The notes under the pieces were generated by a model. The model was not told where the DNA came from, ran no database searches, and saw nothing but the letters and a program-made list of their open reading frames with translations. From Girardinichthys multiradiatus (taxonomy: Eukaryota > Chordata > Actinopteri > Cyprinodontiformes > Goodeidae), in NCBI RefSeq assembly GCF_021462225.1, contig NC_061800.1, positions 7,695,814 through 7,759,813 of the forward strand: a stretch of 64,000 nucleotides of DNA, read 5' to 3'. A program made the position numbers and the translations under genes. This document shows positions 11,286 to 21,693 of this stretch, one piece after another; within the stretch, counting starts at the first letter, position 1; the number at the start of each line of letters is the position of its first letter.

Positions 11286-11885
11286 ATTTCAATCAATCAA
11301 TCAAAACTTTATTTATAGTATTTTAACATACTATAAGGCATCCAAAGTGCTGCACAGATGAATAGAAAATACGAGATAAAATTATCATAATATAAACAGT
11401 AAGCTATAACAAACCAATAAAAAAAAAAAAAAAACATTAAAAGACATAAAGACTGGCCTACTGATCTATGCTGTATGGAGTTAAAAGCCAGAGTTTTTAA
11501 ATTCAATAAGAGTTTTGGTGGACTTCAAAGATAGAGGGAGACTACTCCACAGTTTAAGAGCTGCAGCTGAAAAGCTTATGTCTTCTCTAGTCACAAGTCA
11601 AGCCCTGGGAACCAATTAAAGCATTTCATCTTCAGATCTCAGAGCTCTAGGAAGACAATAACTATGTAGGAGCTCAGAAAAAGAAGAAGGTGCCGGACCT
11701 TTTTAACATTTAAAAACCAAAAGCAAATTGTTAAAACAGTTCCAGAAGAAACAGGCAGCCAGTGAAGAGAATGCAATAGTGGGGTAATGTGCACACACCA
11801 TCTAGTCTCTATTAATAGGCAGGGAGCTGAATTTTGGACCTGCTGGAGTCTACAGTCAAAGGCTTCTTGAGATCTGCTGTAAGAC
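11286..11885 (-). mobile_element. L2-like LINE 3' fragment nested in the Rex1-like LINE
   Basis: On the minus strand, 11,639-11,917 codes for the conserved LINE-2 C terminus (LQQVQNSAPCLL ... HSLHWLPVSS). Its 3' tail ends in an (AATC)n microsatellite at 11,291-11,306 on the plus strand, as is usual for L2 insertions. It interrupts the plus-strand LINE. Confidence 0.7.
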
Positions 11886-12035
11886 AGACTGTTACAGGAG
11901 ATCCTTCCTGTCCACAACCATCAGCAACCATAGCAATTCCTGGAAGAAAACATTTTTAATAAAAGTTACAACAACATCAAATTTCCCATTTGGATTGATA
12001 ATGTATTTTTATTAACCTGAATTGAACAAAACTGC
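11886..12035 (+). repeat. Rex1-like LINE 3' end
   Basis: CTGTTACAGGAGATCCTTCC and the following bases match the 3' region of the LINE at 63,700-63,810, including the final GAATTGAAC-type tail. This is the continuation of the LINE broken by the nested L2-like piece. Confidence 0.6.
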
Positions 12036-13925
12036 AGGCCTAGTTTTTAATGTGACTGAAGAGCATTAGATTAAACTGTAGAACTTAGGATGGGCTAACC
12101 TGAGCTGGATGGTTTTTTGATTTGTTTTTTCTGGATTTAGCTCTTTTGGCTCTGCTGTCTTAGAAGATGTAGCTCTTAGTGCTCCCAAATGCCTTTTCAT
12201 TTAGTATCACTCAGAGCCTGCCATTCTAGCCTAATGAAGTAATTATGGAAGGTTTGTGTGTTGGTAAATAATTTTTATTCAGTCTTTTCATAAAAGCCAA
12301 ATTTCTGTGCATTTGTGTTGCAGGAAAATCCAGCATGGTGGAGTCATAGGACGGACGAGGGTGGAGGTGAGTCTTTCAGTTTGAATTTTCATCAAAAGTC
12401 CATTTCAGAAAATGATTTGCTGAATAAAACCAACCCTCTGGATGACTTTATTTAGTACAATTATATTTAAGGAAATATTAGGAGTATAAGGACCATTACT
12501 TTAAATAAAACCAACAGCCTTCAGGGAAAAATTATTCTCAGCTGGCGTTTGATTATCACATTTAGTAAACTAATATTTAGGGAAATATTATTTTGCTTGA
12601 TTGGAAACTGACAACGTTTCTGGATAAATTATTCTTAATTGACTCATAAAATGGCGGTCATAAGTCACGTGTTACCTTAGCCGATAGAGGTTGAAGCTAA
12701 GAAAAGAAGCTTCTAGCTTTTTGTTCAAACAGTGACATCATGGGGAGTCAGCTCTGACTCATCCTCTTTCTGGGCTGGGTTAGGAATAGGTTAGTGTGAT
12801 GTAGAAAGGTGCAGAGATTCATGCTGGCCTTCGATTATGTATAGGTCAGAGTCTATGTTCATGCATGTTGTAGTCCATGACTGGAGTCCCAACACTTATA
12901 TTCCCAACACTATATAATACTGTTATTGTAAATAAAAAGATCTCTCAAGCAAAATTGTCATTTAAATAGGGTGGTCTGTATCACTTTTGCACCTGTCATC
13001 GATTACTCAATCTTGGTAGATTATCTGCAACACGCCCACTTATGCAATGTGCAATTTTCTTTTGCAAAATTCATGATCAGGCACATAATCTTCTGTAGAT
13101 GTGGTTGTGTGATACTAATAAATAATACCTAGTAGCAGTAGTTTACTTATACTTATTTGATTTGATCAGGTGTCATAAAACAGCAATTTCAACTGATTCA
13201 AACACAGGTCAGAACCACAGCCTTTTAATTTTTAAATTTTTTTATATTTATTATGTTTCTCTGCTCCAAAGGAGACGACACCAAGTAATCCCGTTTTGTT
13301 TTATTTCTATTAGAAATAGCTTGGGCAGGATAGAGTAGGAATTTAGGGCGATTTAGAATCGCCAGTTATAGGCCAATGTGTTCTAAGTTGTATGTGTATG
13401 CAATGTCTTTTTGAAACTTGGATTGCTGTTGGACTCTGAAAGCCGCCGCACTTTGAAGCTGTGCGTGTCTAACGGTGTTTTTGAACACCTGAGCACAGAC
13501 TCAGGTGAACTTAAATTTGGACTGCTAGAACCTCAGGGTGAAAACTCACTATTCCTTTGTTTTCACTCTTCGTGTTTTTCCACTGGTTGCCGCCTAAAGT
13601 TTTATGACCCTTTGTGTTTCACTGAGCTCCATGACTGCAGCCTGGTGGAGGCCGCTCCCAAAGCTTTGCTCAGTACAATATTTTGTATTGTTTCGCCATA
13701 ACTGCTGATTTGACTTCATACACACTCAATGTTGTTTTATCCCTTTTGTGTAGAACTTTTGCATGCTTGATTAGGTGAAGATTATTGAATCGGAATAGCG
13801 AGGTGTATCAGGGCTGTTGATTTAATAAATATTCACGTAGATAAAGAGAAAGCGTTTGTGTTTATTTTGAGCAAGAGTTATTTGTCTGTCAAAATAAGTC
13901 CAAAGTTCCCCCACCTTCGGTGAAG
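12036..13925. other. Mostly unassigned DNA with one exon-like sequence
   Basis: The stretch at 12,324-12,366 (43 nt) has an acceptor-like TTGTGTTGCAG before it and a donor-like GTGAGT after it, with one open frame across. The rest, including a 96-codon open frame at 13,411-13,701, shows no domain I recognise. Confidence 0.3.
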
Positions 13926-13927
13926 CG

Positions 13928-15094
13928 GTTCAATTCAATTCAAAGATACTTTATTGATCTCCAAGGGGAAATTAGAATTCCAGTACAACCCATCCAAACA
14001 GACATGATGACACAAGACAAGGGGTAACGGGTCACCGAGGCTTTGCTGCCCACTCACAGGCGCTGCCCTTGCTAGATGAGAAAAGAGGCCACATTAGGTA
14101 AGTAGAGGAAAGAAAATCATATTTCACACTTTATCCTTAGAAGGATACAGTTTGAGATTGCAAAAAACCTCAGCACAAAGAAGCAACAAATTTACAAAAC
14201 AACATCATCAACGGTGAAGGTGGTGTAAGTGGGTGCATATGTTTATCTTGAGCATGTGTGTGTGTGTAAGTGAGTGTGTGCAAGTAAGTCCATGAAGCAC
14301 TATCCCAGAGGCCATTGTCCTTGATGGTACGTTGGAATGTTCATCAACCGGCCACAAAGTTCTGAGCAGGTCCACAGATGTTCTCAGGGAAGGGAGGGAG
14401 CAGAGGGAGCAGAGCGTCATGTTTACATAACTTCCAGGAGAAGTTGAAGATAGCCAGCAATCAAGGTCATGCAGGGGAGCCAGATTCAGAAAAACAATAA
14501 TTATTTGGGTTAGGCTGACTCTTAATTTTCCGTCAGCCTTGAGAGTCTCGCTGGTGCTTCTCAAAGGTAAATCCAAACAGCCAAATTCCTGGTCTTTCTG
14601 CCAGATCCGAGTGAATAACTTTCTGCAAGATTTATCCCATTTCACCCCTGAGTCCAGGAACCGCAACCTGCCTGCGATCCTGTGTAAGGATCACATCCAG
14701 TCTGCGATTCAGCTCACGTAAAATCTCAGTCTGAGTGTTGATTGCTCTGCAGATCCATCACACATGCCAGGCAGCCTCACAATTGCCAGAACAGCTGCTG
14801 ACATTCTCCGAATTTCTCGATATGCCAGGTAACCGCTGACTCCAAAAAGCAGAAATCCTGATATCAAACATCCAATTATATACATATCTTCAACATCCTC
14901 CACTGACATCATCGACAAACACACAATCCTCCACTTCTGCCAGGAGTCCATCGTGTATCCAGAGAAAAACGTCCAGTCTGGACAAGAGGGTTCCCCTTCA
15001 CTCTGTCTTCTCGTCGAGAAAATTTGATCAATTGCATTGAGAGACCAGCTGACCAAATCCATAACTCAGACTTTGGAAGATTAAACCGTGACAT
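13928..15094 (-). mobile_element. Retroelement fragment coding for a small membrane protein
   Basis: The minus-strand ORF at 14,709-15,062 (117 codons) has a Trp-rich N-terminal part, then one strong transmembrane segment (YIIGCLISGFLLFGVSGYLAY), then Arg-rich sequence. After a frameshift the frame appears to go on into 14,208-14,666. The unit ends at 13,928-13,985 in a tail that on the minus strand reads as AATAAAGTATCTTTGAATTG, the LINE-like tail seen again near 18,700. It looks like the 3' part of a non-LTR element with an accessory membrane ORF; function unknown. Confidence 0.45.
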
Positions 15095-15109
15095 CTAGTA
15101 ATAGTTATC

Positions 15110-15475
15110 AATTATTACTGAGAATTTAATAATTGTAATTATCAAAGGCCTTGAACCATAATTACAACACCAGAGGACATCTCTGATTTCGATTCGTAAG
15201 TAATGATTTTTGTTTAAAAAATTAAATTTTTTTTCAAATCATGATTTTAAATTATAATACTTGATAAATATTAATTAATCAATAATCATAATTTATACAC
15301 ATCTTTGTCCCTAAAGAAAAAGTTTATAGGTGAGAAATAGTACATGGACAAAATCATAAAGACTGGGTATGACATAGGAGTATGAATTGCCAAAGGAGCT
15401 AATTATCCTTGAGCCAACTCAAAGGAGTACAATAAAGATAAATGAAACATATTTTCTGTGAATGGTTGCAGCCAG
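15110..15475. other. A/T-rich non-coding stretch
   Basis: No gene or repeat recognised. Confidence 0.5.
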
Positions 15476-15479
15476 AAGT

Positions 15480-15560
15480 TTCAATTCAATTCATTTCAGT
15501 TTATTTATATAGCGCAATTCACAATACAATTCACAAGTTATTACCCCGGTGCTGAGATGC
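15480..15560 (-). repeat. Dispersed repeat with TTTATTTATATAGCGCAATTCAC core
   Basis: The same core occurs at 45,376-45,470. It is a typical teleost LINE-type 3' tail read in antisense. Confidence 0.5.
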
Positions 15561-16037
15561 TAAACAGAAAGAAAATAAAGAGAAAATGAAGATTCAGGCT
15601 GTTGGTAATAAAGGTGAGCCTACAACATAACATCAGTTCCTCTGAAATATGAACCTTTCATGGTTCAAAGTCACAGTGAACTGAAAATGTGCCTGAAGTA
15701 ATGAGGAGGTGATGAAAGTGTTTGTGATTAAAAAGAGGTGAATGTTCCTACACCTGACAAAAAAATGAAACTTTGATCTTGCAGCTAGCCAAATATAGCT
15801 TAAAGCTCAGATCTCACCACAATGCACTCATGTGCAATATACTAGGTATTTTTGTATTTTTGGTTGTGCAATATGATTCTGACACTTGTTGGACAGTTAG
15901 TGCTCTGGTTTGGCTAAAACTAAATAAAGAAATCTAGTGCATATAGCTTAAAATGATCTAAAGATTGATAAAAAATATCTGCATGAAGTTCCTGTTTCTC
16001 ATTAACAGACTAACACATAGTTAGTTAACAAAAGTAT

Positions 16038-16063
16038 ATATAAATATATATATATATATGTGT

Positions 16064-16107
<44 letters not shown>
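16038..16107. repeat. (TA)n(TG)n microsatellite
   Basis: Simple dinucleotide run: TA repeats then about 20 TG units. Open frames across it code for cysteine/valine or histidine/threonine runs and are artefacts. Confidence 0.95.
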
Positions 16108-16108
<1 letters not shown>

Positions 16109-16109
16109 T

Positions 16110-16672
16110 ATACTTTACACCTCCAGGACCCTGAAAGGGAACTTTACACCTCCAGGACCCTGAAGCGGGCAGGGAAGATTCTGGCTGATCCCTCCCACCC
16201 TGGTCACAGACTCTTTGACAATCTCCCCTCTGGCAGGAGGCTGCGGTCCATCCGGACCAAAACCTCACGCCACAAGAACAGTTTTTTCCCATCTGCCACC
16301 AGCCTTGTTAACAAAGCCCGGAAACCACCCTGACACTCTCCCTTTCCCTCACACCCCCCCTTTTTTGCTGACAAGACACCTGTAACCTGCAACTCTATGC
16401 GTTACATTAACGCTCAGCATGGACTCCTGCTTTACTTGCACTGCCATACTTGCACAATGATCCCCTGCACTATTGTACCGCTCTCGCACCCAATACTGCT
16501 CTATATTTACTCTCACTCACTTAAAACTGTGCACATATATTTATATTATATTGTAGATATGTTTATACTGTTTAATTTGTACTGTATTGCACCGACTACG
16601 CCAAAACAAATTCCTTGTATGTCCAAAAACGTACTTGGCAATAAAGCTTTTCTGATTCTGATTCTGATTGCT
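16110..16672 (+). repeat. LINE 3' end with TGATTC tail
   Basis: Open stretch 16,130-16,333 codes for the C-terminal block of a fish Rex1/CR1-type LINE ORF2 (RAGKILADPSHPGHRLFDNL ... PSGRRLRSIRTKTSRHKNSFFP). It is followed by a 3' UTR with AATAAAGCTTTTCTGATTCTG, a short-repeat tail characteristic of this LINE group. Heavily 5'-truncated. Confidence 0.75.
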
Positions 16673-16759
16673 GCACAGTATTGCAAAGAACCAGTAACCT
16701 GCCTGCTCTAAAGTCAGCAGCAAGCAGGGGGTGCCAACTCAAACCACCCCTCAGCTGCT

Positions 16760-17040
16760 GCTTCTTTCCATAGAAGAGATGAGATTGAGTGGAAAATGCT
16801 CAATAGTTTCTTCAGGATTCCTCCTGGACACCCCCTTTGAAGAATATCTGGTTATTTCTCCACTGAGAGGAGATCCCACTGGGAGGTATATATATTCATT
16901 GTTGTCTTGGGACATCTTGGGGTCCCTCTTTAGGAGCTGGAGAGAGTGGGGAGTGGGATGCTTGCTGGACCTTTTACCTTGTTGAACTTATTTGACATAA
17001 GCGCAAGACAATGGATAGCTGGATGGAGGAATTTGGACAT
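16760..17040 (+). repeat. Degraded LINE 3' fragment
   Basis: The sequence follows the common fish LINE 3' block, with GGAGATCCCACTGGGAGG, GAGCTGGAGAGAG and a final ATGGATAGCTGGATGGA-type tail. Too decayed for a family name. Confidence 0.5.
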
Positions 17041-18685
17041 TTCTTACATTACCAAATTGTAATAATGGTTAAAAATTCTCAGAAATTAACCCGCAGCCTG
17101 GTTAGGCTTTGTCTAAGTCGGTCTTCAGCTTTCACCTAGAACCTTCCTGGTTCATCAGGTTATATGTTAGATGCAGCTTTGTAATATGAAAATACAGCCC
17201 CCCAAAGTTCACCCCAAAGTTCACACCTCGATTTGTGACTAGTTGCACTGATTAAATTGGCCACTGTCTTCAGAGTAGGACTTGTAAGGACACCAAAATG
17301 GATTTAAATCTCATTCTCCATATGCCACACTTCAGGATTTTGAGTATGACATTGGTGTACTTATAGCATTGGCACTGCAATATTAGTGATATCAGAAATA
17401 ACAAACAGAGTGAACTTTCTTGTACTCAATCTTCAAAATTAAAACCACCAATCCAAGGTCTCGTTTCCAGAAAATTATCATCCTTTATCATAATAGCTTC
17501 TATTTGGTGGACATGGACTAATACCCTACTCTCATTATCATCTGAGCATCAGATAATCCTAAAGATGAGTCATGATGAAGCTGTGACTAACTACAGTTGC
17601 CTCCCTCTACCATTGCCTTGACCTTCACTCATTTTCCCTCCGTCCCCTCAGCTCCCTGAGTGGCTCCCTTATTCCAGGTATGCACCTCCCTCTGCTTCTC
17701 TTACAATTTATTTTAATGCCAGCCAAGACCTGACACTTGGGTTCAGCAGGGTAGATAGTCAGATGGCCTGATGGGAAAAGGGAGCACAGGGGAAAAGAAG
17801 GTGTGATCTACTAAAACAGCTTGGTAGATGGTGGAGACAGTGATCAAGTCTCAGGTCTTAATGAAGAGACAGATGAACAGGTTGAATTAATGGTATGAAG
17901 GAAGGCAAAGGGATCAGCATGCAACAGTGACTGAGGTGGAAAAAGATAGGAAGAGGGCGAGAGGGAAGCAGTTTCCATAGTAACTTGTAGTTGTGTCAGT
18001 GTGGAATGAGAGAAGAGTGGAGAGGAAGGTGGAGGGATAAGTCAGTGATATAGAATTGTGTCATGCTTTAATTGCTGCTCTCCAGTTTAATCTGCTGTAG
18101 GCCCAGTGAATCCCAAAAAGTATCTTCTGTCCTCAGGTGGGATAAGAGTCTCCAATAAAACCTCCTGTCTGTGTAGAGTCCCACAGCTCACTAAGGAGTG
18201 TCTTTTTCCGTGATGGCAGATAATGTACAGCGAGAAGAGAAGATCCCAGTTGCAGTAGAGATGAACTGTGGACATCAGTCAGGTCTTGGAGAGTGCTATT
18301 TGTGTCAATAAAAGGCAAAGAAAAGCATTGAGATCTTTTGTGGCTGGAATGGGGGGAGATGAATATAAGAACTTCAAATTGCTTTTTAAACCATTTTTAA
18401 CCTACAAAGCTGATATAGTGGTATTAGAAATCACTTTGCCACAAATATACAAGGTAAGACAGACAGCAGATTCAAGCATGAACCGAAAGAGAGAAAGAGC
18501 AGTTTTCATTCACATCCGCATCTTCCAGTCATTTTTAATGTCCTTTGATCCCCTGTTTAGGAAACAATATTTCTGGTGGATTTGATGGTTAGTGACAATA
18601 GTTCAAAGAAGGAAAGCTAACCAGTGGTAGAATCAATAAAATACGCATTGTGTCCATCATAAGACTAAACCAGTTATTTTATGTT
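17041..18685. other. Mostly unassigned DNA with one exon-like sequence
   Basis: At 17,652-17,677 a 26-nt sequence has CCCCTCAG before and GTATGC after it and could be a micro-exon on the plus strand. No other feature seen. Confidence 0.3.
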
Positions 18686-18689
18686 ATTC

Positions 18690-18815
18690 AATTCAAATTC
18701 AAAATTCAAATTCAAAAATACTTTATTAACCCAAAAGGGAAATTAAATGTTGTAGCTCATTATGTAGAGTCATTATGTATTATCATTATGTATCTTTGCA
18801 GAGTTGTTTTAATTG
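18690..18815 (-). repeat. LINE-like 3' tail
   Basis: AATACTTTATTAACCCAAAAGGGAAATT preceded by ATTCAAATTC repeats is the antisense of a LINE tail, related to the one at 13,940. Confidence 0.55.
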
Positions 18816-18850
18816 AGTGATAATGAAGGGTTTTCAGCCTATCTCTAGTG

Positions 18851-19409
18851 AGAGACATTAAGGACATCCTTCAATCAAACGAGGTGTGAAAATTTTGACA
18901 GGTGGGTGGGACTTCCGGTGGCTGGGACATTTTTCTCCTCATTCCACATGGGAGTCAGAGGTTGTAACCAGTATGTCTATGTAAAACGTAACAAGAAACT
19001 GAAAAAATAAAAAATAAAGGTTATAAAATCCTCAGACATGTCACTGTTTATTGAATTAAAGCAGACAACTTGTGTATTGTCTCAGACAGTCTTCACACCA
19101 ACTGTAGTCAAAATTAATCAAGAGGAAAATAGCACTTTCCTGGCTATAAGTCTGGAGCATTGTCTGACAATACACATCCACTGTTTAATGAATAGATGGG
19201 CAGACCTCTAAACATCCACAGGTGTGCATTGTCTCAGACAGTCTTCACACCAACTGTAGTCACAAAGTAATTAAGAGGAAAATAGCACTTTCCTGGCTAT
19301 ATGTCTGGAGCATTGTCTGACAATACACATCCACTGTTTAATGAATTAACGCGTCTGCGCTGTTGCTGAGGTGTCTCGGGGGGTATGGCCAAGGGGCGTA
19401 ACTAAGCGC
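18851..19409 (+). repeat. Polinton left terminal inverted repeat
   Basis: About 95 terminal bases match the right end almost perfectly, and so do the inner ~350. Two near-identical units of 152-bp period (starting 19,076 and 19,228) lie inside; the right end has a single copy. The inner edge is near ACTAAGCGC. Confidence 0.9.
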
Positions 19410-19556
19410 GCTAATAGGATTTTGTCATTAGGGGGCGAATCTAGAATCAACAAATTAAAAAAACAGAGGGGCGTTTTTCATTGTTTGTTTTAAATACTAG
19501 CGGAAAACGCAACAATTTACCTGCAGCATTTGCTGTAAAAGAACGCTTGTTGAACA

Positions 19557-20480
19557 ATGGTTAGAGTTAAGAGAGTTTTTCATCAAACCGGGGAGAAAAG
19601 CAAGATGTGCCAAGATGATGAACAACCATCTACATCATCTATTTCCTCGTCTGAGATACCTATCGGAATTCCTATCGTAACATACTCTGCAGATGATGAT
19701 TCAACTTCACCAACAACAATGGATGAAAAACAGGCCTCAGGTCAGCTAAGACGTACATCTCTTCTGTGTGAAACCCCAGTAACCGTCTACAGGCATACGC
19801 GCTGTGAAATGGATGCCCCGAAGAAATCAACATATTACCTATGCAAGGTACAAAGGCCTCCGTTCGACACTCTGCAGGAAGAGTGGTCTTTGGAACCATA
19901 TGTACTGAGCGGTAGCTGGGGGTATATTTTCATGTACAAAATAGGAGAGCTCTGCCTGTATCAATTGGATCAAGACGAGGTATTTAATGGATCATTGGCT
20001 CTGTGTACTCTCACCCACAACAACTGGGCTGTGTTACGGCTGGCAATCCCACACCTTAACGATAACCCTGAATCAGTCTCAGTGTACGAAAGGGAGGATG
20101 AAGATGAAAGCTCTCGTCGACCAGCAAAAAGGATGAGAATGTGTCCTTCCGATGTTGAAATAGCTGCGAGAGAACCTCTCTTTAGTGCAGTGTGGGGGTC
20201 AAAAACCACAGCAAATGGCCGCTGGTCTTTTCAGGCAAGCAAACGCAAGAATAACCAGACGACCCCCTCAGATCTGTTTGTGTTGGAGGCATTCAATCAG
20301 AACTGCGGTGTATTCAAGACTGTGCTGGCTCTACCGTATGATGCTTGGGTTGAGAAGATGAATGAAATTGGACAGCGTCTTTCCAACCTTTTCGAAAACT
20401 CACGCTGCTGGATTGATGTTATGTCAGTGAAAAGAATCCTGACGTTCCCTGCTGTGGATCTAAAGCCCACCCTCTTTTGA
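19557..20480 (+). CDS. Polinton orphan protein, 307 aa
   Basis: An intact 307-codon ORF, the first gene inside the left TIR. The N-terminal ~60 residues are Ser/Thr/Asp-rich and probably disordered. A middle part with aromatic/hydrophobic blocks (YYLCKVQRPPF, GSWGYIFMYK) suggests a folded domain. An acidic patch next to a basic cluster (EREDEDES... RRPAKRMRM) could be a nuclear localisation signal. The C-terminal ~80 residues look folded again. I do not recognise the family. Its place just inside the TIR would suit an early or regulatory gene. The stop lies inside the tandem promoter-like repeats of the next gene. Confidence 0.65.
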   Translation: MVRVKRVFHQTGEKSKMCQDDEQPSTSSISSSEIPIGIPIVTYSADDDSTSPTTMDEKQASGQLRRTSLLCETPVTVYRHTRCEMDAPKKSTYYLCKVQRPPFDTLQEEWSLEPYVLSGSWGYIFMYKIGELCLYQLDQDEVFNGSLALCTLTHNNWAVLRLAIPHLNDNPESVSVYEREDEDESSRRPAKRMRMCPSDVEIAAREPLFSAVWGSKTTANGRWSFQASKRKNNQTTPSDLFVLEAFNQNCGVFKTVLALPYDAWVEKMNEIGQRLSNLFENSRCWIDVMSVKRILTFPAVDLKPTLF

Positions 20481-20547
20481 GGACCCACCCTCTTTTGAGG
20501 ACCCACTCCCCTTCTTGAGGACCCTCCCACCTTCCTGCGCTATATAT
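20467..20547 (+). promoter_or_regulatory. Tandem repeats and TATA box before the proline-rich gene
   Basis: Three copies of about 18 bp with core ACCCACCCTCTTTTGAGG (20,467-20,520) are followed by TATATAT at 20,541-20,547, about 65 bp ahead of the chosen start codon. Promoter function is inferred. Confidence 0.5.
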
Positions 20548-20610
20548 CAGGGTCTAACTGCGAGCTCACAGACTCTTCTTCTTCATGACGGCGGGCGGCA
20601 GACCTTGAGA

Positions 20611-21030
20611 ATGTATGGAGCGTACGGGAAAACACCATACTGGGACCTCTACAGCCAGCAAGAAGAGACCGTCTTCTCTCCTGATCATGATGATAAAAGC
20701 TTCAACACCCGGCCGTATCCTCCACCTTCTCCAGACCTCTACTCACCAGCCGCCTCATCGTCGCAGCTCTTTGAGTCCCTATTCAGTTCAGGGACACCGA
20801 CAGGATACAACCTCAGATCATATCATCCGCCTTCACCCGGCCTCTATTCACCACTATGCGTGGCTGAGTCTGTACACACAGATATCCAACCTGAAGACAA
20901 GAGGGTGATCGTGGAGGACGAGGCAACCATCAGCTACTCACCCTCCCCACAAACTCCAGACCCAATACCTGCCCCTCAGCCTTCACCAGAGGAGGAGGAG
21001 AGTAATCAGGGTGATGAAATTGACGGCTGA
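20611..21030 (+). CDS. Polinton proline-rich orphan protein
   Basis: The frame is open from 20,515, but a TATA-like box at 20,541 makes the ATG at 20,611 (139 codons) the likelier start. The protein is Pro/Ser/Tyr-rich, with two copies of a PPPSPDLYSP/HPPSPGLYSP motif spaced about 40 residues apart and an acidic C terminus (EEEES...GDEIDG). It is probably disordered; the repeated motif looks like a docking or late-domain-like peptide. No known family recognised. Confidence 0.55.
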   Translation: MYGAYGKTPYWDLYSQQEETVFSPDHDDKSFNTRPYPPPSPDLYSPAASSSQLFESLFSSGTPTGYNLRSYHPPSPGLYSPLCVAESVHTDIQPEDKRVIVEDEATISYSPSPQTPDPIPAPQPSPEEEESNQGDEIDG

Positions 21031-21054
21031 ATCTCAAGCGCTCTCATCAATACG

Positions 21055-21450
21055 GTGAAAACAGCAATACTTCATTTATTCAACATAACCTGTTTGAACT
21101 ATGTCAAAGAAACCTGTTATGGGTGCATTACGAACCACCCGAGCCAACGACAGCATCAGTGCCTGGAGATATTGGAGGAGGAGTATTACCAAGTCAACTT
21201 TCAACGCATCGTGCGACGACTCGTAAACCCCAAGCTCCTTCCTGCTATTCGGAAACTTCTGACACTTCGACGCATACAAGCAGATGACTTCAGAGTGAAA
21301 ACGATTGCTGAGACGGTTTTATATGAACTGAAATCGGTACAAGGCTTCCATAGTGCAATCACTGATATGTACGATAAGATGAGCGGTAATGATTGTCTCA
21401 AGCAGCTTAACTCTGTCTCAGAGTGCTACGATCCGATCTCAGATGATTGA
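21055..21450 (+). CDS. Polinton small protein with Cys/His cluster, 131 aa
   Basis: Intact ORF with an N-terminal Cys/His cluster (CYGCITNHPSQRQHQC), which could bind one zinc ion. It is followed by a helical, basic region (RIVRRLVNPKLLPAIRKLLTLRRI) and an acidic end. The cluster seems to recur in fish Polinton proteins, but I cannot name a function. It lies between the proline-rich gene and integrase, on the same strand. Confidence 0.6.
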   Translation: MKTAILHLFNITCLNYVKETCYGCITNHPSQRQHQCLEILEEEYYQVNFQRIVRRLVNPKLLPAIRKLLTLRRIQADDFRVKTIAETVLYELKSVQGFHSAITDMYDKMSGNDCLKQLNSVSECYDPISDD

Positions 21451-21589
21451 TGACTTGTTTTGTCTTTTCTGTATTCTCTCTCAGCTTTCTACTGGTATAC
21501 ATATATAACAGTTTTGGTTTTATTTTTTAAAGATTGCAATGTTTGAATTGATCTTTATTATCTCAATGTGTTTTTTTTTCTGTTTCTCT

Positions 21590-21632
21590 ATTAAATACGG
21601 GTATAAAATAAAAAAAGAAGTATAAATATACC
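21590..21632 (+). promoter_or_regulatory. TATA-like / poly(A)-like segment before integrase
   Basis: TATAAAATAAAAAAAGAAGTATAAATATACC could serve as poly(A) signal for the upstream gene and as TATA box for integrase. Inference only. Confidence 0.35.
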
Positions 21633-21693
21633 CTCAAGTGTTTGTTTTATTCATTATTTAACAAGTAGTCGTCAGAGTGAGCATAAAACTGGG

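Noticed and set aside
13411..13701. 96-codon open frame
   Set aside because: No domain, splice signals or neighbouring gene support.
16002..16333. Open frames across the TG microsatellite
   Set aside because: They code for dipeptide runs from the simple repeat; the only real coding signal is the LINE C-terminal block.
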